NCBI GenBank assembly: GCA_964539805.1
Contig: CAZIKN010000013.1
Span: 15,420 to 79,419 of the forward strand
Length of the DNA stretch: 64,000 nucleotides
Origin: M3007 sp964539805
GTDB lineage: Bacteria > Bacteroidota > Bacteroidia > Chitinophagales > Saprospiraceae
Direction of reading: 5' to 3'
Shown: piece by piece, positions 43,478-51,400 of the stretch
How the letters are laid out: the number at the start of each line of letters is the position of its first letter
Numbering within the stretch: the stretch's first letter is position 1
Program-made: the position numbers and the translations under genes
Notes under the pieces: model-generated
Databases searched by the model: none
What the model was told of the DNA's origin: nothing
The model's input: only the letters and a program-made list of their open reading frames with translations

Positions 43478-43565
43478 GGCTGTATCATAAGTATCAAAGG
43501 CAAAAGCAAGGCGGAATAAAATTTTGTTTTTTAGTCCATCTCCATCTTTGACTTATAATACAGCC
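43478..43565. mobile_element. Remnant with insertion-sequence-like inverted ends
   Basis: GGCTGTATCATAAGT (43478-43492) and its complement at 43551-43565 agree in 14 of 15 positions and enclose only 58 bp. The ends look like insertion-sequence terminal repeats, with the transposase deleted. The 690-bp gap from 43284 to 43974 contains this, the IS91-like fragment and one hairpin; the first 190 bp show nothing else. Confidence 0.55.
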
Positions 43566-43572
43566 TCTTCCG

Positions 43573-43848
43573 GTGTTCCCGGCCGGAATTTTCCGAGGTT
43601 TTGAACGATCTGACTCGCCGCTTGCCCGCCATGTCCGCCAGGCCTTGGATGATCTGGCCCAATGCCGCACGGCAATTTTGGGCGGCCATGTTGATGCCTG
43701 CGATGGCTGCAGGACGCTGCGGATTGCTTACAACTCCTGCCGCAACCGCCAATGGGAGAAATGCCTCTTTGGACGCCGCTTTTTTGCTAAAAATCGCCTC
43801 GCGGCCTTCCCTGCGTGGGCAAGGGACGACGGCTTGGTTCAATCCTGA
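43573..43848 (+). pseudogene. Degenerate IS91-family transposase fragment (zinc-binding N-terminus)
   Basis: The forward frame contains LAQCRTAILGGHVDACDGCRTLRIAYNSCRNRQWEKC. This is the zinc-binding start of IS91-type Y2 transposases, whose usual text is CRTAALGGHVxxCxxCGxxxxxYNSCRNRHCPKC. The first Cys pair is kept; the second is damaged (HCP became WEK), and no catalytic Tyr or REP domain follows. The upstream IFRGFERSDSPLARH also fits the family's IFR start. It is a short decayed remnant marking past IS91-like activity at this spot. Confidence 0.7.
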
Positions 43849-43863
43849 CAAGTCGTCAGGACC

Positions 43864-43896
43864 GAACGGCAAGGCTCAATTTCTCGCTTGCCGTTC
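43864..43896. repeat. Hairpin-forming inverted repeat
   Basis: GAACGGCAAG (43864-43873) and its complement (43887-43896) with a 13-nt loop, just beyond the IS91-like fragment. No T-run follows, so it is more likely part of the mobile debris than a terminator. Confidence 0.5.
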
Positions 43897-43974
43897 AGCC
43901 TTTAATGTTCTGCGATTTTTTTCACATCTAATTTGATATGTATTTAGAAATACCTTTCCGGATTTTCAAATTTT

Positions 43975-44403
43975 CTAATACTCATTTGAAGCAATTAAGT
44001 CCTCCGTCTTTTTCTTAATAAACCCAACCTTATCCTTTTTTACTTCTTCCAACATCGCTGCTCTGTCTGCTGAAATCTCAAAATATTTTTCAGCCCACAA
44101 ATTTATTTCCAACATAATGGGAAGCAAATCAATCCCTTTTTGGGTCAATTTATACAAAACCTTTGCTTTGCTGTCGGGATGCTCCAATTTTACGACAAGT
44201 TGATTTTCCTCCAACGCCTGCAATCGAGCCGCTAAAATATTGGTGGCAATGCCTTCGGGCGATTTTAAAAAATCGCCATAAGTACACCCATTTGCTTCCA
44301 TTAAGTCCCTGATAATCAATAAGGTCCATTTGTCTCCCCATACATCAAGGGAGCAACCAATCGGGCAATTCGACCTTTTCCCAGCCGCTTTTATAAATTC
44401 CAT
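43975..44403 (-). CDS. HxlR-family transcriptional regulator
   Basis: 142 residues, one winged-helix domain of the HxlR type. It has the conserved N-terminal Cys region NCPIGCSLDVWGDKWTLLIIRDLMEANGCTYGDFLKSPEGIATNILAARLQALEENQLVVK (about 12-72) and a helical dimerisation tail. The Cys pair near residue 13-17 is the kind that senses electrophiles or quinones in relatives. It is divergent from an SDR/oxidoreductase cluster, with two identical 15-bp palindromes between them, so it most likely regulates both itself and that cluster. Base use is more AT-rich than the core genes, consistent with acquisition. Confidence 0.93.
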   Translation of the reverse strand: MEFIKAAGKRSNCPIGCSLDVWGDKWTLLIIRDLMEANGCTYGDFLKSPEGIATNILAARLQALEENQLVVKLEHPDSKAKVLYKLTQKGIDLLPIMLEINLWAEKYFEISADRAAMLEEVKKDKVGFIKKKTEDLIASNEY

Positions 44404-44436
44404 TTTGTTAAAATTTCGTTAAGGCCTACTTATTTA

Positions 44437-44486
44437 CTTGCAATTTGCAAGCAAATAAATACACATTTGCACTTGCAATTTGCAAG
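44437..44486. promoter_or_regulatory. Twin palindromic operators for the HxlR regulator
   Basis: Two identical copies of CTTGCAATTTGCAAG lie at 44437-44451 and 44472-44486, 35 bp from centre to centre, in the 118-bp gap between the divergent HxlR and SDR genes. Each is an inverted repeat CTTGCAA-T-TTGCAAG. Spacing near a multiple of a helical turn (about 3.3 turns) would place two dimers on neighbouring faces. Confidence 0.85.
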
Positions 44487-44521
44487 CAAAGGTATTGGGT
44501 TAATTTTTTAAAATCAAAAAA

Positions 44522-45322
44522 ATGTCACAAACGATATTAGTCACAGGAGCATCCTCAGGGTTTGGACTTCTCATCGCAAACAAACTTCACAATAGCGGAT
44601 ACACCGTAATCGGTACCAGCCGCAATCCTGAAAAAGTACAGTCAAAAGTACGTTTCAAGGTGATTGCATTGGACCTTGATTCAGAACAATCAATAAGCAC
44701 GCTTCCTGAAAGACTATTTAAGGAAATAAACAGATTGGATATTCTTATCAACAATGCCGGCTTTTTGGTGAATGGCATTGCAGAAGAAATCCCTATTGAG
44801 TTGGGCAGACAACAATTTGAAACTAATTTTTGGGGAACCATTAAAGTAACAAATGCCGTATTGCCCTATTTTAGGAAACAAAAATCCGGTAAAATAATAA
44901 CGATAGGCTCCATTACAGGGCTTGTTGCATTTCCAAGCACTGCATACTATGCGGCATCCAAACATGCTTTGGAAGGGTATTACAAGGCATTGCGTTATGA
45001 ACTAACAGAATTTAATATTCGTGTTGCCATGATTGAACCCGGTTCTTTCAAGACAAATATCATGGAAAACGCCTCAAAAACTTTGAATAGAATTGATGAC
45101 TACAATTCATTGAGGAATAAAAGCGAGAAGTACGCAGATTTCATTGTAGAACAGGGTGAAGACGCTTCAATGGTTGCCCAAAAAGTGCTAAAAGTGGTTG
45201 AAACAGACAAACCCAAATTCAGGAATTTGGTTGGAAAAGGTTTGTCTGTGTTGATAAACTTGCAACACTTCGCTTATGGAATGTTGGAAAAAACAATTCT
45301 TAAACAATTAAACAACGCTTAA
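44522..45322 (+). CDS. Short-chain dehydrogenase/reductase
   Basis: 266 residues, classical SDR. The NAD(P)-binding motif TGASSGFG is at 8-15, NNAG (LINNAGF) near 78, catalytic Ser in IGSITGLVAF near 142, and catalytic YxxxK as YYAASKHALEGY near 154-158. SRNPEKV after strand 2 suggests NADP preference. It is the first gene of a rightward cluster with a decayed hydrolase and a zinc-less alcohol-dehydrogenase-like enzyme, under the twin operators. The substrate is unknown; in relatives, HxlR-controlled SDRs handle reactive carbonyls or quinones. Confidence 0.95.
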   Translation: MSQTILVTGASSGFGLLIANKLHNSGYTVIGTSRNPEKVQSKVRFKVIALDLDSEQSISTLPERLFKEINRLDILINNAGFLVNGIAEEIPIELGRQQFETNFWGTIKVTNAVLPYFRKQKSGKIITIGSITGLVAFPSTAYYAASKHALEGYYKALRYELTEFNIRVAMIEPGSFKTNIMENASKTLNRIDDYNSLRNKSEKYADFIVEQGEDASMVAQKVLKVVETDKPKFRNLVGKGLSVLINLQHFAYGMLEKTILKQLNNA

Positions 45323-45323
45323 A

Positions 45324-45578
45324 ATGAAAAAAACATTTCTTCTGACAATTTTAATGATTCTCAATATGGCAACATCAAATGCACAAGGCGAAAACCATAC
45401 TTACGCAACTGTCCCAACTAAATTTGTGGAGGCTAAGGGTATAAAATTCGCCTATCGTTTTTATGGCAAAGAAGAGGATATTCCAGCAGTTATTTACCCC
45501 AATCCTGGGCATAGCGGCATATTCCAATATCACGAGGAATTTCTCAAAAAAGCCATTCCGTTTTTAACCAAACTTTAA
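45324..45578 (+). pseudogene. Collapsed alpha/beta hydrolase (internal deletion, ends joined in frame)
   Basis: The 84-residue frame carries a signal-like start (MKKTFLLTILMILNMATSNAQ). It then has the first strand of an alpha/beta hydrolase (YATVPTKFVEAKGIKFAYRFYGKEE), followed directly by the family's last segment (AVIYPNPGHSGIFQYHEEFLKKAIPFL, containing the catalytic-His-like Gly-His). About 190-200 residues that hold the nucleophile elbow and Asp are missing, yet the frame is preserved. It cannot be an active hydrolase. It starts 1 nt after the SDR stop and ends 5 nt before the oxidoreductase, so it keeps its operon place. Confidence 0.75.
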
Positions 45579-45583
45579 AAAAT

Positions 45584-46588
45584 ATGAAAGCCTTTATAGC
45601 AAATAGCTACGGCAAAAAAGAAAAATTGCAACAAATGGAAGTTGCAACACCCAAAATCAAACCTAATGACGTGCTGGTGCAGGTAAGTGCGGCTGGTGTG
45701 AACTTGTTGGACTCGCTTATTAAAAATGGCGATTTCAAACTGTTTATCCCCTATAAACCGCCTTTTGCTCTGGGGCATGACGTGGCAGGCGTGGTGACCC
45801 AAGTTGGGGCAAATGTCCGCAAGTTCAAGGTTGGTGATGAAGTCTATGCAAGACCTGCCGATTACAGCATCGGTACTTTTGCTGAATTCGTTGCTTTCAA
45901 CGAAAATGATGCGGCACTCAAACCCAAAAACCTCACCATGGAGGAAGCCGCCTCCATTCCATTGGTCGGATTGACAGCATGGCAAGCAATGGTCGAAATC
46001 GCAAATCTTAAAAAAGGGCAAAAAGTTTTTGTCCAGGCGGGTTCGGGCGGCGTCGGCACATTTGCTGTTCAACTTGCCAAGCATCTGGGGGCATTCGTTG
46101 CCACGACTACAAGTGCCGCAAATATGGATTGGGTAAAAAAACTTGGTGCCGACGTTGTGATTGACTATAAAACAGAAGATTTCGAAGCCAAACTGAAAGA
46201 TTACGATTTGGTTTTGCATAGCAATAAAGACCCTGAAATCCTTGACAAATCGCTGCGAATCCTAAAACCGGGAGGAAAACTTGTCTCTTTGGTCGGCCCA
46301 CCCACTCCCGAATTTGCAAAAGCAATTGGCTTGCCCTGGTATTTCGGGCTTATCACAAAACTGTTGAGTTTTGGAGCAAAGAAAAAAGCGAAAAAAGCAA
46401 AAGCGGAATTTTCATTCTTGTTTATGCGGGCAGAAGGCGGGCAATTGGGGCAGGTTACTCAATTGATAGAGTCCGGAGCGATAAAACCCGTTGTTGATAA
46501 GGTTTTTCCTTTTGAGCAAACCAACGAAGCATTGGCTTATGTTGAAACAGGTCGTGCCAAAGGTAAGGTTGTTATCAAAGTAAAATAG
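45584..46588 (+). CDS. NADP-dependent oxidoreductase (quinone-oxidoreductase-like MDR)
   Basis: 334 residues of the medium-chain dehydrogenase fold without catalytic zinc ligands. The GroES-like domain covers 1-120 (LGHDVAGVVTQVGANVRKFKVGDEVYA), and the Rossmann domain has VFVQAGSGGVGTFAVQLAKHLGA near 145-167 and ends in VETGRAKGKVVIKV. Relatives reduce quinones or enals with NADPH. A Lys-rich insert (GAKKKAKKAKAEFSF) lies near residue 265. It is the third gene of the HxlR-linked cluster. Confidence 0.94.
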   Translation: MKAFIANSYGKKEKLQQMEVATPKIKPNDVLVQVSAAGVNLLDSLIKNGDFKLFIPYKPPFALGHDVAGVVTQVGANVRKFKVGDEVYARPADYSIGTFAEFVAFNENDAALKPKNLTMEEAASIPLVGLTAWQAMVEIANLKKGQKVFVQAGSGGVGTFAVQLAKHLGAFVATTTSAANMDWVKKLGADVVIDYKTEDFEAKLKDYDLVLHSNKDPEILDKSLRILKPGGKLVSLVGPPTPEFAKAIGLPWYFGLITKLLSFGAKKKAKKAKAEFSFLFMRAEGGQLGQVTQLIESGAIKPVVDKVFPFEQTNEALAYVETGRAKGKVVIKVK

Positions 46589-46701
46589 GAGAGGTCGAAC
46601 AAAGCAATTCTAAAATGAATATTCGACCGCTCCGATGTCTTACGAATGGCGTTTTAACCCATTATTCGCATTGTTTATTAATTGTTTCACCGAACGGTCG
46701 G

Positions 46702-46774
46702 GGCTTGCCGAAGTGCCGCCTTGCAGACACTTTAAAATTAGCACAAATGTTTCTGGCGGCATTTTCGGCAAGCC
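46702..46774. repeat. Long imperfect hairpin
   Basis: GGCTTGCCGAAGTGCCGCC (46702-46720) pairs with GGCGGCATTTTCGGCAAGCC (46755-46774) apart from a small internal bulge, across 34 nt whose inner ends also partly pair. It lies between the oxidoreductase and DUF2971 genes and is immediately followed by GTTAGCGGCTGTA. The remaining sequence of this 271-bp gap shows nothing else. Confidence 0.7.
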
Positions 46775-46859
46775 GATGTTAGCGGCTGTAATACTTCTCA
46801 CCGCGAAGTCGTGTTGTTTAATGTCTTCATAAACTTTATTTAAAAGTCCTGTCACTGGT

Positions 46860-47678
46860 TTAGTCAATGTTAAGTCGCAAGTTAAGATTGGGAATTTTAT
46901 AAAGTTCAGATTTGGTGATTGGGTTTGTGTAACCTAATGCTCTAATTTCTCTTACACTGTCAGCAAAGTAAGTTGGGTTGATGTCTGTTGTACTTTTTGG
47001 GTCATCCATTCTTGGGTCTGCGAGTATTTCTTCAAAATGATGGTTGATGTCAATGGGAAACTCATAACTTTTTTGTGTCGTGTCAAACCAGTCTTTGTGT
47101 GCTGAAAAGATTAAACGAAGTTCATTCTCGTGCTTAAATTCCAATCGCTTTATAAGCAATGTTTCAACTTGCCCGTTACCTGTTTTGTCAAAAATAAATT
47201 GTTCAAGGTTGTCTGGGTCTTCAAAGAATTTTTTGATTTCAGCTTCACTTTCATATTCAATTCGTCCGATGAAAAAAGAAAGCATTGCCCACTGATGCTT
47301 TATATCGTAGAAAGCGTCAAAAATTTTTCTGATAGTTGTCCTTACTCTAAACCCGTCTTTGTTAGGTGAGTATATTCTCCAAAGTGCATCGCTTTCTTCT
47401 TCGCTAAACGTCCAACATTGTCCATAATAATTTTCTCTAATTGTGTCAAAGCCAACATTTAGTCCGCCTTTAGTTCGTGCAACAGATTTAAAAATGAAAT
47501 TTTCAAAAGGGTCGTCCCAAAGTGCAGGTTTAACCAAAGAGTTTGTTTTTTTCGTCAATGCGTCAATAAGCCAACGTTTACTAAATACTCTAAAAATTGG
47601 TTTATCAAGGTCTGCCTTGTCAATACGAATTATATTTTTACCCTTGTAGAGTAAATTCTCTTTTTCTTTTTCTGTCAT
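46860..47678 (-). CDS. DUF2971 domain protein
   Basis: 272 residues. The family pattern is visible: an early helix with SKRWLIDALTKKTNSLVKPALWDDPFENF, then YYGQCWTFSEEESDALWRIYSPNKDGFRVRTTIRKI (the CWS/T.....D.LW..Y...G.. core), and a C-terminal IKRLEFKHENELRLIFSAHKDW. The function of DUF2971 is unknown, but it is frequent in genomic islands and near defence genes. The gene is AT-rich compared with its surroundings and stands alone. It is bracketed by inverted GTTAGCGGCTrTA sequences at 46778-46790 and 47727-47739, consistent with a transferred cassette. Confidence 0.8.
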   Translation of the reverse strand: MTEKEKENLLYKGKNIIRIDKADLDKPIFRVFSKRWLIDALTKKTNSLVKPALWDDPFENFIFKSVARTKGGLNVGFDTIRENYYGQCWTFSEEESDALWRIYSPNKDGFRVRTTIRKIFDAFYDIKHQWAMLSFFIGRIEYESEAEIKKFFEDPDNLEQFIFDKTGNGQVETLLIKRLEFKHENELRLIFSAHKDWFDTTQKSYEFPIDINHHFEEILADPRMDDPKSTTDINPTYFADSVREIRALGYTNPITKSELYKIPNLNLRLNID

Positions 47679-47734
47679 TTTTTTTGTTTTAATTGTTATT
47701 GTTTCAAGTTAGTACTGTCATCAAATTATAGCCG

Positions 47735-48150
47735 CTAACTCCGCTTCCCCGTCAACTCCCCCAATACCCCCAGGGCAAACGCATCAAAATCCGAGCATTT
47801 TTTCACGATAAGCATCTGACATAGCACATTTATTGCGTTTTCTATTAACACTGATTTTTTCAGGATTGGCTTTAATCAGGTTTAGGACCAGGGCAAACGC
47901 ATCAAAATTTAAAAGTAATTTATTGTTTTTAAGAAATAATATTCTTATAAAATTTATTTTTAACGGAATATTATTTTGGGCATAAATCATGATTTATTCA
48001 TTCATTAAATTCGATCTGCACAAACAGATTTTTTATCTATGAATCTTTTGAATTTGCAAATAAAAAATGCTAAAATTACAGGTTTAATGGCCAATTTTGA
48101 TGCGTTTGCCCTGCCCAATACCTCCAGTTGACGGCAAAACCATTTTGTCG
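47735..48150. repeat. Left inverted-repeat arm, split by a small mobile element
   Basis: Two pieces, 47735-47768 (GCTAACTCCGCTTCCCCGTC onward, ending CCCAATACC) and 48114-48150 (from CCCAATACCTCCAGTTGACG to ATTTTGTCG), together match the complement of 54632-54690. The two arms face each other across the 1943-residue protease gene. Matching blocks include GCTTCCCCGTCA, AATACC.CCAGTTGACGG, and AAAACC.ATTTTGTC, with a few single-base gaps. Confidence 0.75.
47769..48113. mobile_element. MITE-like element inserted in the left repeat arm
   Basis: The ends are inverted copies of CAGGGCAAACGCATCAAAAT (47771-47790 and, complemented, 48094-48113), and a third direct copy of AGGGCAAACGCATCAAAAT sits inside at 47890-47908. 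The flanks repeat CCCAATACC (47760-47768 and 48114-48122), which reads as a 9-bp target duplication and corresponds to a single copy at the uninterrupted right arm. About 345 bp, AT-rich, no credible gene. The rest of the 812-bp gap 47679-48490 holds the hairpins listed separately. Confidence 0.65.
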
Positions 48151-48161
48151 CCAGTACCCAG

Positions 48162-48198
48162 TTGCGGCAATCTAACCAAATTGGTTGGATTGCCGCAA
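48162..48198. repeat. Near-perfect 18-bp palindrome
   Basis: TTGCGGCAATCTAACCAA (48162-48179), one base, then TTGGTTGGATTGCCGCAA (48181-48198); 17 of 18 pairs match and the other is G-U in one strand. It abuts the inner end of the split repeat arm and has no T-run, so a terminator role is unlikely; a transposase or recombinase site is possible. Confidence 0.75.
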
Positions 48199-48263
48199 TT
48201 AGTTGGACAAAATCCCCACTTTGCGGATGCGCTGTAACGCAGCAAACCCCACGCTCCCGCCCC

Positions 48264-48310
48264 AAAAAACACTGGCGCATGGGACAGCACCAAGCTGCCC
48301 CATGCGCCAG
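48264..48310 (-). terminator. Rho-independent terminator for the T9SS metalloprotease gene
   Basis: Stem arms at 48272-48288 (CTGGCGCATGGGACAGC) and 48294-48310 pair in 16 of 17 positions across a 5-nt loop. On the minus strand it is followed by six Ts (A-run at 48264-48269), 180 bp after the gene's stop. Confidence 0.8.
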
Positions 48311-48490
48311 CAAAAGGGTAATAAAACGGCTTAAGTGAGTTAAAGGTAGAGATCATGTTGATTTGCGTTGTTTGCAGCGGCTAATGTATAGTTACTTTTA
48401 GTGTATCGCCAAATCCTTGAACGGGCTTTTGGGTACTTTGGTGATAGCCACATTTCAGCTAGGATAAAACCACAATGATACCTTCAGCTG

Positions 48491-51400
48491 CTATTCCTTC
48501 ACCACCCTGACCCCGCCCACACTCGTCCCATCCGATATGCGCAGCCAATAAGTGCCGGATGGCAAAGAACGCAGGTCAAGGTACGTGTCAAAAGAATTGC
48601 CGGCAGGGCTGTACGGAAGGGCATGCAGTTGGCGGCCCAGGGCATCCAGCACCAGAACAGATAAAGTCTTGGGGGATTGGGCAAAAGACAGTCGGAACAA
48701 GCCATTGCCCGGATTGGGTGATACCCTCAGGCCCCAAGCCGAAGCCGGCTCAACAATGGCAAGGATCACTTTTACATTTTCAATGACTAATACACAGCCC
48801 AGCGCATCCCGGACAAACACGCGGTAAACACCCGGGGCCAGATCGGGAAAGACGGGAGAAGTTTGGAAATTAACACTATCCAAACTATAGGTAAACAAGC
48901 CAAGTCCCTGCACCTTGTTAACGAAAATGGTATCACCATTAACCTGAGCATTAGCCTCTATCACTGGTACGTCCGGCAGGTTTATGTTTTTTTGGAGCAC
49001 GGTGCCAGCATCGTCTTTAAGGTAAAAAGTCTTGATTCCGGCAGGGACATCATTGAATATCGAATCTTTTTGATAATCCGTGCCATTGGCAGAATACTGA
49101 TAAGGCGGCAGACCATCCTGTGGGTTTATGGTCACGCGATAGTTTTGGTCACAAGGTTTTGCGCGCTCCCCGATCATGTCAAAATCAGCGGGGGTATAGT
49201 CCACCACATACCCGATTTCCTGTGAGCAACCGCTACCATCTGTGGCTATTAAGGTGTAGGAGCCATTGGGCAGATCCTCTGTTTGTTTGCCAAGACCCTT
49301 GGTTTCAAAGCTGTAGGGCGGGTTATTGCCTACAAAAATAACCGTGATGTCATTGCCTCTTACTGTGATTGTAATAAGATAGGCATCGGGTTGTTGTATG
49401 GATAAGTTGCTGATCGTAAATATTTTGCCTGCTTCATCGCGCACCGTTACGCTGTGTGGTCCCACATTCAGGTTGTTGAAAATACTATCCCGGGTTTCTG
49501 CCCCGCCATTCAGGGAATAATAATAAGGTGGTACGCCACCTGAGGGCTGAATACTGAGCGAACCGTCATTGCCGCCAAAGCAGCTGATGGGTTTTGCGGT
49601 GCTGGTCGTGGCCCCAAGTATGGGCACATTTACCGTAGCCGTAGCAGTGGCCGTGCAGCCGTTGGCGTCTTGCACCGTGACGGTATAAGTGGCATTTTCC
49701 AATTTTGTAAAACTATTACCTGATTGGTAGGCTCCGCCGTTCAGGCTGTAGCGCAAGCTGCCAGTGCCTCCTGTAGCGCTGGCGGTGATAACATTAAGGC
49801 TTGCTGCAGCGCTCGCTTCCAGTAAGGGCGGATTGCCCAGGTTTATGGGTGCGGCTTGCCGGGTAAAGCCGTCAGCATCCTTTACGGTCACGGTGTACAC
49901 GCCAGGGGCAAGCCCACCAAACAGGTCGCTGCTTTGATAGTTCCCGCCATTCAGGCTGTACTGATAAGGTATTTTGCCACCAGCCGAAAAAGCTTTGATG
50001 CTGCCGTCTTTTCCATCGTGGCACTTAACTGTTTGTATCACTTCTGCATTGACAACCAAGGTATTAACGGCAATAGTGGCGGTGGTGGAGGCGGTACAGC
50101 CATTGGCGTCGCGGGCAATTATGCTGTAAGTGGCATTGGCTAAATTATTGTAGCTGCCGCTTGACTGAAAAATACCGCCATTCAGGCTATACTGTATCAG
50201 GCCAGTGCCCCCGGATGCACTTGCAATAATGGTATTCAGGTTTACCGTGGCCGTGATTTGTAGCAATTCGGGATTGGTTAGGGTAATGGATGCTGCGCTT
50301 TGGGTAAATCCGTCGGCATCTTTTACCACTATGGTGTAGTTACCTGCGCCAAGGCCGCCAAAGCTGTTGCTGCTTTGGAATGTCCCGCCGTTCAGGCTGT
50401 ATTGGTAAGGCGTTTTGCCTCCGCTTACGTTTGCCTTGATAATCCCGTCCTTGTTGTTGTGGCATTTTATGGTTTGCAATGTTTCTGCATTGATAACCAA
50501 GGTGTTAAAGGCAATTGTGGCTGTAGTGGATGCCGTACAGCCGTTGGCATCACGGGCAATGAGGGTATAGGGGCCATTGGCCAAATTAGTGTAGTTGCCA
50601 TTGGTTTGAAATGGCGCTCCGTTCAGGCTGAACTGTATGGTTCCAGTGCCACCCGTAGCCGCGGCTGTCAGGGTATTTTGCACCACTGTTGCGTTTACCT
50701 GTAGTAAGGGCGGATTGATGATAGATACGGAAGCGGCTTCTTTAGTCCGTCCGTCGGCATCTTTTACCGTCACCGTATAGGTACCCGCCGCGAGACCAAA
50801 GAAAGTATCATCGTTTTGGAATTGCCCACCGTTCAGACTGTATTGGTAGGGCGGCTTGCCACCTGAGGCAGTAGCTTTCAGGCTGCCATCCGTGCCGTTG
50901 TTGCATTTTATTGCTTGCCCAATTTCTGCACTGACGATGAGGCTGTTTACGGTGATGTTGATGTTAAACACAGCATTGTGGAGCCAGGCAGTATTGTTGT
51001 TGTCGTACACATCAAAACGGAAAAGATCGGTCTTGGCCGTATCCGTAGCATGGTGTGTATAGGCCAATTTACCGCCATCAATATCCGCCTGTGTAAAGGT
51101 GTCGCCTATTTGGAGTACCGTGGTGTTCAGGGTAAGGTCGCCGTGTTTGGGCGTGGACAACAGGGTGAAAACACCTTGAGCGGCTGTGCCGGATGTTTCC
51201 ATTTGCAAGAGGCCATTTCCTATGTTTTTGGTTTCGCCCTTTAATAATTCCAATGTGTTGTTTTTCAATAATTTAGCCAAAATATTGGGCTGCGAAAAAC
51301 AAAATGTAAGCCCCCATTCGGTGAGGGCGCCGCCATCTTCCTCATAAGCATCAGTGAGCACCAATGTCCAGTTGCCCGTTGCTTTTTTGCCTTTTTGCCC

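Noticed and set aside
46702..46790. Integron attC site
   Set aside because: The hairpin and GTTAGC text are suggestive, but the two paired core sites in the required arrangement are not clear and no integron integrase gene is present.
46640..46867. A 75-residue minus-strand frame overlapping the DUF2971 stop
   Set aside because: It needs a TTG start and is mostly the long hairpin read through; no recognisable domain.
47784..47990. A 68-residue minus-strand frame containing FDAFAL twice
   Set aside because: The repeated peptide comes from copies of the mobile element's end sequence; no independent coding sign.
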